From positions 942,501-1,006,500 of the forward strand of contig JAQJZZ010000019.1 in assembly GCA_030077755.1 (NCBI GenBank): a DNA stretch of 64,000 nucleotides, in the 5' to 3' direction. Positions within the stretch are counted from its first letter, which is position 1; the number at the start of each line of letters is the position of its first letter. This stretch comes from Filosporella fistucella (taxonomy: Eukaryota; Ascomycota; Leotiomycetes; Helotiales). The notes under the pieces were generated by a model. That model was not told the DNA's origin. It worked only from the letters and a program-made list of their open reading frames with translations, and did not search any database. Below are positions 1 to 10,986 of this stretch, piece after piece. The position numbers and the translations under genes are program-made.

Positions 1-2400
1 TGAACGATCCAGCATCGCACACCAGTTGTCCTGACAAATCGAACCAATACCCGTGCACGCAACATGCTTCGAAGGAGAGTTCCAAATTCTAATGATGATT
101 ACGTTGGGCATCATGCCTTATCCAAACGGTTCGTCTCACCATGCAATTCCTGATCCAAGACCAAACCATCTTGCAGCTTGCAGTCTGCGGCTCAAAGAGT
201 CATCACCTGTCTGTCATCCAGCGAATTACTGTAACAATATTCGCGATGCAACCTCGAGAAAGTAGAGATCAACACCCCAGATCCACACTAGGGCGAGCTC
301 TTGGTTTGGGGTTACCAAATGAAATTGGGATTGCCTTGTCTCTTGAACTCTATTTCTTGTTGGAATACCTCCCCGAATACGATAGTTTTTGAAGGATCTC
401 AATAGTACCTCCACTGATAGTCTAGTGATGGACAAGATGGATAACGATAGGTTTGATAGTGGAAGAAACTAGCAGGTGATCACTGATCGAACGACTCTGA
501 TTTACTTTGATCAGACTCGACCGAGCTCCCCCGAGGCAGTATTTCGAGCTTGGCCATTAATGACTTTTGAGTGCATGAACCACCGGACTAGAGAATATCG
601 TCGGAATCAGAATGTGCCGAAAGGACGATATTTCCCACACCAAGTAAAATCTACTTGTGATTCGTGGATAGCCCGAGACGGTGAATATTTAGCACGAAGC
701 CAGTTTCTGGTTTGACTGCGGAGCGGCCCTCCAGTCTCAAATGTACTGTGCGGTCCAGTAAACGTTAAGAACTTTCCAGCATAACGGCTGGCGTCATTCC
801 CACCAGCATTGAAGCCATCAGCACTTTGATAAGCGGTGGCTTGATTCCGAGATCACTGCCCTCTGTACAAAGTACTTTGTACCATCATTATCAGTTATCC
901 ACATGTTGTCAACCTTCCCCATCATGCATTCTTCCAATAATTGCCGAAATGTGAAAGAGAGCCCTGGCTGAGCAACTTCAACTGACGTGGAAATCGCCAT
1001 GCGTTTCGCACTCACACCATCGAGGCTTTCTGGTTCTAACAGATTCGAAATCTTACTCGGTGTTGTTGAAAAAATGTGATATGTGCCACCAGACATCGAA
1101 TGAAAATGGACTTTCGATGCAGTGCACTGCATATGCATCGTAAAACAATTGCCAGCAGCCTGCCTCACGGGTATTCTGTCTGGGGCGTCCGCTGGATTGG
1201 GCGGGTTTGTAACTATTCCAATGGCATGGCCAGGTCGTTTGATGCGGCCTTCAGACCAGCAGCGAGAAAACTCCAATCATACATGGTTCCGCCCACACTC
1301 TTCCAACGACAGCTCAGCAATTGATCCAGCACCCTCGAGGAGCCCGTTCGATTCACATGAACGGCCTTCACGAGGATCGGGGAGGGTGTTCGTCAGCTTC
1401 ATCACAGAAGTCAAAACGACCCCTATCGACACGATTCAAGTCGTGATCTGAATATCGATAAGATCATCTCTTCTCATGAGATTCGAGCCGTTTCGGGAAG
1501 TCCAAAGTCGAGGATCTCCAGAGTTTCAGGGCTTTGCTGTGGGACCGGCCCGCCGGTTGTTTGAGTGCTTTCCAGCCTGCCGCTTGCCAAGCGGCAGCAA
1601 TAAACCTTCCAGTATGCGCCATTTTTTGACGGCCACCGCAAGTCCGTTGCTGCTGTTCATGCTCCGCCCCGCTATTGTGTAAAACGATTGGCAAGATGTT
1701 GACATTTGCTGGCTTCTGTTGGCCGCTGCGAAAATTGACGGCTCTTTGCTGGCTTCGCTGGCTTCATGTCAGTGCTCACGGCAACTCTCCGCTTGCTCTT
1801 GCAGCTCCATCATGAATCCTGCCTTTCCTACTCGTCGATATCTGGCCACAGAAAGGTCGACGAGTTGCCAAAATCCTGAATCTCGAGCTTCACCAGCTGC
1901 AAAAGGTGTAGCGCGCTTAAATGATTCGTGACCTTCACCGACTTGGCTGCACGAGCGCAGAAAGCATCACGTCGTTAGTTCGCTCCTTATCCATGCCTTT
2001 TCCAACCAACTTCCCTGTACGATGATTCTGCAGCAGGCCCGCCTTTCTTTGCGAAATGATAAGTTGGCTAAAGTTAGCGAAGATTGACAACGCATCGCTG
2101 TCTCACACAACCCTTCAGCTCCGTCGTGCAGCATAAGTGAGCGACACCCCCCACTCCCTCCTCTGTCAACACAATTCCCATTTCTCCTTCACTCTGTCTT
2201 ACTACCCACTCCATATGCCTCAACATTCACATTATTTTACAAGAGCTACCCTCGACATTCTTGTTTGCAACCATCTTCCAAGGCACCTGGATTGAACAAC
2301 CTTCCACTACAGATTCTGATACCAGTACTACTTCTGCCGCTGGCTCAAGTACAATCGACTCAATATCAACATAAAACACGACCCAGAGATTCGGAGAGAC
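1..2400. other. Intergenic region / upstream region of the C2H2 gene
   Basis: No gene can be supported here. The longest open frame, 818-1276 on the minus strand, has no ATG at its start and no recognisable motif. The part from about 2100 to 2450 is pyrimidine-rich with short homopyrimidine runs, as is usual for fungal promoters and 5' leaders, and probably belongs to the plus-strand zinc-finger gene downstream. Confidence 0.5.
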
Positions 2401-3429
2401 AGCCTTTTTTTTCTTTTTCTTCAAGGATTCCATTGTCCCCAATGACTTGTGTTGTCCAAACTCAGACCTGTGGGACCCTACAGCTGGATACCATGGCAGG
2501 ATTCGAATCACAAAAGCGTTCCATCCGGACCAAGGCTGCCGCCAGGTATATTGTTATTTCCATATTTATGCTTTCTGTTTTGCAACCCGCCACAATCATG
2601 TTGTTCGAAATCAATGTTTTCCTTTACACACGCGATCCCAAGATTCCGGCTTGTCGACGCCCACAGGACTTTCGTTCCAGCAATACTTCCAGGACTTCCA
2701 GTGGTTTTTCTTTGTGTGATCACGACAATTCAAGGAATCAATCATGTGACCTAACCAGTGTCCATCAACAAAAATTCAACCACTGAGGCCGAGGCGAAAT
2801 ATGGCCTGGTAAGTATTGCCCTCCAAAGAAGCAACATATATCCTTGCGGTGCAAATCCTATGGAACCCGTGGATCTCCATTGGCCGTCATGGGACTGTAC
2901 TTTTCTGTTTCCCTAGTCACCTGACTCATACCGGAGTAGGTCTCTCACAGGCTTGTGATTGTACCAAGTCTCAGACAAGCCCCATGGATCTTCGACAAGG
3001 GCCGGCTTACCATGTCGGAATGTCGTAGGTCAATTTCCAGTGATGGCAAAGCATTCGACAATTCCAATTACCTGGAACGATGATGGCATCGACCACCATA
3101 CCTCCTCGCTGAGGCTGCCTGCAGCCGCAGATGGATAAATAAATTTGACCGATACAAGGTTTAAGTATTCAGGACCTTTCCAGGTGGATGTCATTCCTTG
3201 ACAGCGAGATATGAGTTCCTTGACTCGGGTTCCATTGAGGAGTCAACATCGTCCAATCAATCCTGACTTGGTAATGGCCGTCACCTCCTTTTGACGAAGA
3301 GGGCCATGTAGGCATCAATTCATGCCCATGAGTACGTTCACCTGCTTGATACCACTCTGGTTTCTCGCATGTTACCCCACCTTGCGATTGAGCATAAACT
3401 AATCAACGTTTTGTTTTGTTTTGTTGCAG

Positions 3430-5689
3430 AAAGATGACCATGGTCCTTCTTCTCAGTCCATGGGCAGATACCTTTCTCTCTGGACGGATTCATACTATTG
3501 TCAATTCTGGATTTATACCTACCCTGGATCTGTTCTGTTTCCTGGTTATTCTCCTTTGCTCCCGCCTCCTATGGTCCCTGTCACTGGTCTGTAACCCTTG
3601 TCTCCCTCGACGTTGATGTGATGTGGGCTGACCCAAATTTGCTCTAGGCTTTTCTATATGTCGTCTGTTTTTGCGTGTTGCCGTCGTCGTTTTTGTCTTG
3701 TTTCTTTGAAATTCATGTTTAAATATAGTGGTTGCACAGCACACTGACCCATGATCGTCTAGCGGCTTCAATATCCCTAGTGGATCAAATTTCCGTGGAC
3801 ATCCAGGATTTTCTTTGTCACAAACAGAACCTCTTCAGGGTCATAACAGTGGACCATACTGGAACGGAACTGGTGAAGGCCAACAGTACTTGCACCAGGA
3901 TCCTTTATCTTCCCAAGGAAATGTACAGAATGGATTTCCTGATTCTTACACATCATTCAATGACTCGAAGGAGTCATTGGCGGTACAAAATAGTACATGC
4001 ATCCCATTCTCGGGTCCCAACCGGGCTCAATGGAACGTGGAGCTTTCCTCTGCCCACATGGATTCTGCTGAAATGTCCCGTTTACCCTCCCAGGACTCAG
4101 TAGGAGCCCATTCTCAAAGGACTACTAACTCATATGATCATGGCCGATCGTCGAGGATGTATCCCAATGTCACACAGATGACATTCAATATGTCAACAGC
4201 AGGTTCAGATGCCACAGGCAGGTCAAACAGTCCTGATGCCTCAGCATATCTTACTCCCACGCAACCTATGGATCTTCAGGCTTTCAACAATTTCCCATAC
4301 CAGGGAGGAGATGACATGTCCGTTGCACACCCACTATTCCACAGAGATTCCACTGCGAGTATTGGGAACCATCCCATGGTTTCGATGAGTTCAAGCCAAT
4401 ATAGCATGTATACTACCTCCGGAGATGAAGCATATATGGCCATGGCCACAGGATCTAATGCACTGAACGGCTCAGGTCCAGTGGGGCGAGACTCGATATA
4501 CAATAATAGTTCTATTATGGAAGAGTCTCCCTCACTGTGGGACAATTCGAACGATTTCCTGGAGTCCAGAAGGTCTTCACCTATCACTCTCGAAGAGCCG
4601 TGGTCGCTTCCACCACCACAAATGGCAACATCAGCTACAGATAGCCCGCTGGATTACTCTCCCAGTATTGAAGGCCTGTCTCCTGTAAGGTATGTTCAGG
4701 ATTATCCAGATTTGGTGGAACTGCCCCCTTACACAACGACTGGTGACAGGGTAATGAGAAAACCCATTGGACCACGGAACTCCAAGTATCTGAGCGATAT
4801 TAGACGCCAGCAACGCCATCCAGGGACTTCTGAGACCTCTGACGAGCCCTCCAAAGTGGTTGGCCGCTCTAGTCTTGAGATCGACAACAATGCCCGGGAT
4901 CATCCAATGTACCACAATGTTACCCCACAAGCCGATGGACTTTACCACTGCCCATGGGAGAAGGACCCCAATTCCAATTGTACACACAAGCCTGAAAAGC
5001 TCAAGTGTAACTACGAGTATGCTCCCTCTCTCAAATTACCCCCTTAAATTAACAATGCTAATCACCTTGTCTTCACCAGCAAATTCGTGGATTCTCACCT
5101 GAAGCCATACAAGTGCAAGGTCCTTACCTGCAAGGAGCTCCAGTTTTCTTCCACCGCCTGTTTACTCCGCCATGAGCGTGAGGCCCACGCCATGCATGGC
5201 CACGGCGACAAGCCCTTCCTCTGTTCCTATGAAGGTTGTGAGAGAGGTGTTCCCGGAAATGGCTTTCCCCGCCACTGGAATCTCTGCGATCATATGAAGC
5301 GTGTCCACAATGATCCTGGAAAGCCAAAGAGCACTGGCTCTGCCTCCCCAACCCCTTCTGCCCGTGCTACCCCTGTTGCCCTTCCCAAAAACAAGAAACG
5401 CAAAGCAGGTGACAACCCAGAATCCCCAGTCATTGAGAAGGCTCCAAAGAGAATTGCTAGTCCTGCAGTTGTTGCCAACCGTGCTCAGCCACAAGAATCC
5501 GTCTTGGAAGACCACTATCGGGAACAACACCAGATGCTTCTGAAGACAGTGAATATGCTCCAGGATCCTAGGAACACAGAGAATATGAATCTTTACCGCA
5601 TGGCACATCAATACATGAAGGTAATGGCCAAACTGAGCGAGCGCATCAACCCTACTTCCGTGGGTCAGAACTTTCAGCAATCTGGCTGA
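3430..5689 (+). CDS. C2H2 zinc-finger transcription factor, 5' end unresolved
   Basis: Three exons join cleanly: 3430-3590, 3763-5016 and 5080-5689. The introns are 3591-3762 (GTAACC..CTAG) and 5017-5079 (GTATGC..CCAG). The long middle part is Ser/Pro/Asn/Gln-rich and of low complexity, as in fungal activation regions. The C-terminal third carries zinc fingers: a degenerate first one (HCPWEKD...KLKC), then YKCKVLTC...HEREAH, then FLCSYEGC...DHMKRVH, followed by a basic Pro/Ser linker with a KNKKRK nuclear-localisation-like run. The second intron interrupts the first finger and its removal restores the frame. The N terminus is not established. A candidate upstream exon ends at a strong GTAAGT donor at 2809 and joins in frame to 3430, but the 621-nt intron this implies is long for a fungus. 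The first in-frame ATG inside exon 3430-3590 is near 3460. It is likely a nuclear DNA-binding regulator; targets cannot be read from sequence. Confidence 0.8.
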
Positions 5690-7917
5690 ATGAAACTCAT
5701 GTGTTGACACAAGACTTTGTAAGTTCCTCTCTATTACACCCATCCTCACCCGTCTAAAGGTGTATCTCTGACCTTTCTGTCACTGTAGTAAACCACAGTC
5801 ATGGCCGCTTCGGATCCTAGACCTAATGCCACGGAGGCACAGCGTTCCCAGTACGCACTCTCCACACACAGGATATCGACAGTTTAAGTCATGCTACCAG
5901 ACATGCCATATTTGAGCCAAGGATACAGCCGTTGGATGCCTATGGAAATGAAATATCACCAAGGAGTGTTCACATACCGGAATTTTACCCAGTGGATACC
6001 ACATGGATGCCAGGGATTATGACGGGATTGTTTGCTCTACCTTGATTGATGATGGGGGAAGTAGATAGATGAATGACAAGGAGGCAGATTGATTTCAGCT
6101 TGCGAGTTTGTTTTTGATAGTTTTAAAGAGGAGGATGATGGCTTTGAAGAGGAGGAATAAGAGGGGATACAAAGGTCAAGAGGTGGATGTTAAAGGATGG
6201 TGGATGAAGACAGATGAAGGTTGATTCATGATTGTGTTTATGTTTAGATAGATTGCATTGATGATTGTGTTGCTCGTTGACCTGTCCCATCATCCACCCT
6301 CAAAGTCTGTGTGCCACCCTCGACAAGAAAGCTCAAATCTCTTTTAGCCCATGCCTTCACCACCTTATTCCTCGTTCCCTCTAATCCCTCACCCATCTCA
6401 CCCCGAGCATCTTCGCCACTAACAACCCCTCACACCTCCCTATCCCTCCTATATTCCTACTCACTACCAAACTCCCCTTCCTTCTTCAACTCCTCACAAC
6501 CTCCTCTATATCTAAACCACTACATCGCCCCTTCTCCTATTACCCTCCTCTCCAGACCCTCCAACGTCCCGAAACTATACAATCTGCGATCACCTCCCAC
6601 AGACTACAAATCGGCCCTTCTACCCCTGGTCCTCCGTGCTTCGACCATCAGTTCTATACTATACCGCGAACCGAGGGGCAGAACCGAGAGGTACCCCGCT
6701 CCCGCGTCTGATATACATCCGCATGTATATCATATGCAGGTCCGTCACTCTGTCTAAATAATCATAAGTCACCCCGCTATACTTTTTGGCTTACTCTGGG
6801 GAGATGACGGGGGAAGGGCTGGGGAGGTGCAGAATAGAGTTAAGGGGGGATTGGGGGGTTGGTGACAGGTTTGAGGGGGGCAATATGAGGATATTGGGGT
6901 AGGGGGGTTGTTTGTTCGAAATTTCGTCCCGCTCGCTGTCTTTTTGGTAGGGTTCTCCGGAATGCATGGGGAGATTAAAACTAGATCGACGAGCAGGCTT
7001 TGGGGGAGAGTCTGGGGGGGTTTAGTTGGGGCCTTTACTTCATTCTAAAGATGACCCCGCGACCCCGCTATTCTACGGTAGTTGGCTTTCCCCGGGAAGA
7101 GATATGGAAATTGGGATATTGGTGCTGGGGAAGAGGAGCAAGTCTAGGAATGGGGTTTCGGGCCTTTGATTTTGGACACAACTTTTGGGAGAGGGGAGGA
7201 AGGCCCGAGATGGGGAGCTTGCTAGGGGGAATAACGAGGACTTGTCTATTGTCAGGGCAGCCTGTGAGGTGATTCTACTTCTGGGTTGTACTACCGGTGG
7301 TTAGGTGATGCAGGGGGTGGAACGGACCGACTTGATATAAGGTTATTTTGACAGATTTGCGGGGTACGAAGCGGTGAAGTGTCTGGTTGTAGAATTTCTT
7401 GTGTGCTGAGTTTTCCTCAGATCATACTTGTGATATAAAGAAGATAGAACGGACCGACTTGAGGTGAAATTTTTGACAGATTGCGGGGTATAAACGGGGA
7501 AATTCTCAAAGGTGCATTTTCTTTCTTCGATTCTTCCTGGTCTATAATAGAGTGGGTTGGGGAAGGGGACGGGCCGAATTGAGGCTTGTGGAATATGGGG
7601 TGATGGATTACGTAGCGAGGACATATGTCTAGTAGGGGAGGTATGTGGCGGTGGCTAGGGGAGTAGTGAAAGAAGAAGTCATGGGTGAACCTTAGGGCTT
7701 CGGCGGTGCTATTGAATATTTCATATCGCCGGCGATATTCTTGGCGATGATGTGTTCGAGAGATGATGATCGTTTTGCTAATAGAGTTGCTTTGAATGTG
7801 GAGATATAAGGGGGTGTGTTTCTTGAAGTCATATGAGTTTTTCTCAACAGCTCAGTATTCAGTTCTCAACTCAAGCATACCATTTTCAGTCTGCCAAGTG
7901 TGATCTAAGTCATAATC
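5690..7917. other. Intergenic region with C-rich to G-rich skew switch
   Basis: No gene is supported. The stretch 6300-6760 is pyrimidine-rich on the plus strand and is followed by a strongly G-rich stretch (about 6790-7230) with many runs of four to seven Gs. The frame 6311-6757 starts at a GTG and is Ser/Pro/Leu-rich because of the base composition, so I do not call it. The TATAAG at 7805-7810, about 110 bases before the LPMO start codon, may be a TATA box. Confidence 0.6.
7320..7590. repeat. Imperfect direct repeat, period about 120-127 bp
   Basis: A block beginning GAACGGACCGACTTGA at 7320 recurs at 7447, in both cases followed after about 15 bases by TTGACAGATT(T)GCGGGGTA. A weaker third copy, GGACGGGCCGAATTGAGG, lies at 7567. 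The spacings are 127 and 120 bases. Function is unknown; it could be a decayed minisatellite. Confidence 0.6.
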
Positions 7918-9146
7918 ATGAAGTCAGTATTGGGGTTAATGGCTGCTTCTGGCTTTGCCAGCGTAGTTCATGGACATGGATATATGGTTATTCCAGAGAG
8001 CAGAACTAGTTTGGGGGTATCAGTAAGAATCAGTCCATCCCATCCCTATATCGACAATCATATCTAACGCATTCTTCCCAGGCTGGACTTGACTCTTGTC
8101 CTGAATGCACAATCCTCGAGCCTGTAGCCTCCTGGCCCGATCTAACTTCAGCACAAGTCGGCAGAAGCGGACCCTGCGGCTACAACGCTCGAGTCAGTAT
8201 CGACTACAATCAACCAACTACGAACTGGGGAAACACTCCTGTTGTAACCTACACAGTCGGAGATGTAGTCAACGTGCAATGGTGTCTCGACCACAACGGT
8301 GATCACGGAGGCATGTTCAGCTGGCGCATCTGTCAAGACCAAGCTCTCGTCGACAAATTCCTCACTCCTGGCTACCTCCCCACCAACGCGGAAAAACAAG
8401 CAGCAGAAGAATGCTTCCAAGCCGGTACTCTGGACTGTACCGATGTCACTGGTCAAACCTGCGGATACAGTCCTGATTGCACTGCAGGCCAAGCCTGCTA
8501 TCGCAACGATTGGTTCACATGTAATGGATTCAGTGCTTCCACTCTTCCCAAATGCCAAGGAGTAGATAACTCTGCGCTGGGGAGCTGTTATACATCCATC
8601 TCAGGCGGATACACCGTCACCAAGAAAGTCAAGATCCCGAACTTTGTGTCGAATCATACACTTATTTCCCTACGATGGAATTCTTTTCAGACGGGACAGG
8701 TGTATCTCACTTGTGCGGATATTGCTATCAAAGGTTCTTCTTCAGGAGGAGGAAGCTCATCTGCGGTATCATCTTCGAAAACTTCAACTTCTGCTGTGAC
8801 CTCTTCAACTACTACAGCCGCTTGCACGGCAGCAACCAGTGTAGCAGTAACATTCAACGAGATCGTCACCACAGTTGTAGGCCAAACTATCAAAATCGCC
8901 GGCTCTATCCCCGCGCTTGGGAATTGGGATCCAGCAGCTGCTCCTGCTTTATCGGCTTCCGGCTATACATCTACAAATCATCTCTGGTCTTATACCGTGA
9001 ACTTGGCTCCAGGTCAGGTGTTCCAGTATAAGTATGTGAATGTAGCTGCTTCTGGGACTGTGAGCTGGGAAAGTGATCCTAATCGCGCTTATACTGTGCC
9101 AGCTGGGTGTGCGACTGCTGCAGTGGTCGCCGATAGTTGGAGGTAG
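7918..9146 (+). CDS. AA13 starch-active lytic polysaccharide monooxygenase with CBM20
   Basis: Two exons, 7918-8016 and 8082-9146 (intron GTATCA..CCCAG), give 387 residues. Residues 1-19 are a signal peptide ending VVHG, so the mature protein starts with His20 ([11 protein letters not shown]). An N-terminal histidine is the hallmark of copper LPMOs, where it forms the histidine brace. A second brace histidine is likely in DHNGDHGGM (His104 or His108). The cysteine-rich catalytic domain runs to about residue 240 and is followed by a Ser/Thr-rich linker. A C-terminal CBM20 starch-binding domain shows ALGNWDP, FQYKYV and WESDPNR. AA13 enzymes oxidatively cleave starch, and an appended CBM20 is common in the family. 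The protein is predicted to be extracellular. The catalytic family was assigned by recall, not by alignment. Confidence 0.87.
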
Positions 9147-10489
9147 ATTTTTGGAGGGAGGAGAGGGGATGGAAGATGGGTGTTTGAGGAGAGAGTAACT
9201 TTTGAGGAGGGGGGGGGGGGGGGGGAGAACTGAAGAGGAGTGATGGATTGGGAGTCATGAAATTGGATTTTGATCTGCTTGTTATAAAACTTTTCTATTT
9301 GTACTGCTCAGTTCATGATTGACGTACACTGTTCTAGGCATTTCAGGAGCGATTCTTGTGCAAAGTAGTTAGTAACATGCTAGGGAGAATCAAGAAATCG
9401 ATATTCTACTACACATGTCAAGGAAGCGTTAAAATCCCAGAGGACTATTCAGAAACATGATTTTTATTTCCTAGGACATCTCGTCCATCAAGCTTTGCGT
9501 GATCCTTTCCTTTTATCTATAAATATTTTGTTTCCTCCGAATCACTTTACCCCGTAATAGAATCACCTATGCACTTCCACCTATATTATATAAATCTCCT
9601 TTATTATCAATGCAGAAATAAATAATTTAATAATCAGTCCCCCTTCCACTTCGCTACTCACTCGGAAGATTAGCAAATAAGGAGAAACATGAAATCGAGA
9701 CATAGTTTAAAAGGCCAACTCTAGGCAGCACATATATTATAGGCAAAACTCTATAGAGAAGGTCGATATGCCAAAGATTTAAACGACTGGATTAAGGAGA
9801 ATAGAGCAAGCAGACTCTTAAAACACACCAAAGCTCTATCGTCTTTAGACAAGGCATGAAAATGGTACAGAGCGAGGATGTTACCAAACAAAGTATGCAA
9901 TCCATTTTGGTGACGACCCAGATTTGAAAGGACGAGCATGAGTACAAGCAGCAAGGCACTCCATACCAAGAGTGCACTTGTGACCAAAGATTTGAACAGT
10001 AGCAAAGAAGTAAAGTACTTTGCTTCCCACATATAGAATTCCCAACAGAATGAGCAAAAAAACAGCCTCCAAGTGAGATAAAGTGACCAATTGTTGGCCC
10101 AAGATCAGGCGTTTGGCACATTGCTCAAGTAGGAGGCTACACAACCCAGCACAGCATCTATCGCACCAACCACCAGGGAGAATATCGACCACTAAAAGTG
10201 AAAGCCCCAGGATGACCTATGCCAGTGGATACACACCCAGTTCCACCAAAGGTAGAAGTCGAGCCGCTCCATTGTTCGAAACTGAGAGGTAAAATCTCTG
10301 AATAGAAGAAAGACCAGACAAATCCTAACAGAATCAGAAGGCCGATTGTCCCAATAAGTTGGAAGAATCGTGAACACAGTGAAGTCAAAGGAGAGAGGAG
10401 GACAATGGTTATTTTCACGGAAAGAGGTTGGTACCAGTTTGCTTATCAGCTCCTTCTCTTCCGGTTTACAGTTTACAGCCCATCTCACA
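9147..10489. other. Intergenic, partly AT-rich
   Basis: A run of 17 Gs lies at 9209-9225, just after the LPMO stop codon. From about 9480 to 9800 the sequence is AT-rich and contains one copy of a short dispersed repeat, listed separately. Minus-strand open frames between 9751 and 10530 overlap in all three frames, have no ATG-anchored model, and look like decayed sequence downstream of the pseudogene at 10490-10771. Confidence 0.55.
9634..9664 (-). repeat. Dispersed short repeat, copy 1 (AT-mutated)
   Basis: This block matches 51385-51415 at 28 of 31 positions, and the three differences are transitions. Read on the minus strand it contains TAGCGAAGTGG (9656-9646), which fits the RNA polymerase III A-box consensus TRGYNNARNNG. 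The bases that follow on that strand are AT-rich here. In the other copy the aligned bases differ mainly by C instead of T or G instead of A. Confidence 0.55.
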
Positions 10490-10771
10490 TTACAAACGGC
10501 AGGAACTACCAGAAGAATTTGAACCGTCAATACCTATAAACAGAGATAGAATCGACACTGGTATAGGAATCAACGCGCCTGAGAAAGAGTAATATGAAAA
10601 TCCCCTCGTGGCCTGATGGGCTTGGTTGCATGGTCCAAACATGGTTGGAGGGCTCATTTTAGTATAGAGGGTGAAGTTAGAAACGACGTCTCCGGGACGA
10701 ATGGCTTTTACTCCAAGAACAGTAATAGCCAAGGTGACGGTGGTAAGTAGAGTCGAGGTGAGCGCAAGCAT
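10490..10771 (-). pseudogene. Decayed paralogue of the small secreted protein at 14561
   Basis: From ATG 10771 the frame encodes a signal-peptide-like start and then FTLYTKMSPPTMFGPCNQA, matching FTLYNTTSPSNMLGTCNQA in the intact gene at 14561. Past that point homology continues only by changing frame. A +1 shift near 10605-10620 moves the match (GDFHITLSQAR) into the next frame. A TGA at 10572-10570 then replaces an alanine codon of the paralogue, and a one-base deletion near 10563-10569 shifts the frame again. Nucleotide similarity can be followed through the position of the paralogue's intron and then fades. A TATAAG lies about 165 bases upstream. This is a broken gene, inverted with respect to its intact relative and about 4 kb away. 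Confidence 0.75.
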
Positions 10772-10986
10772 AGAGTTATAGCAAAGGTCTTATGTCTTCC
10801 AAGTGAATCTAATTAGGTTAAGGGACTAAAAATAGTTGAGCTTGATTGTGTAGTAGATTGAAGTTAATTGCGCTTTAGAAACTGAGATGAAATTGCTAAT
10901 AGAGTAGTGGTATTCAGGGAGAGGAATTTGCCGAACTTATAAGCCTTAATTCTCTTAACTTGAAAAACTATTTCGATTCTTCCGGG

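Noticed and set aside
818..1276. 152-codon open frame on the minus strand
   Set aside because: It starts at TTG, not ATG, and has no domain, signal peptide or splice partner that I can recognise.
2500..2525. TTCGAATC sequence resembling a tRNA T-loop
   Set aside because: No matching acceptor stem, D-arm or anticodon arm at the right distances on either strand.
6311..6757. 148-codon Ser/Pro/Leu-rich open frame
   Set aside because: Starts at GTG and its composition follows directly from the C/T-rich DNA; no motif supports it.
9751..10530. Overlapping minus-strand frames with hydrophobic segments
   Set aside because: All three frames are partly open without a coherent start; best explained as decayed sequence beyond the pseudogene.
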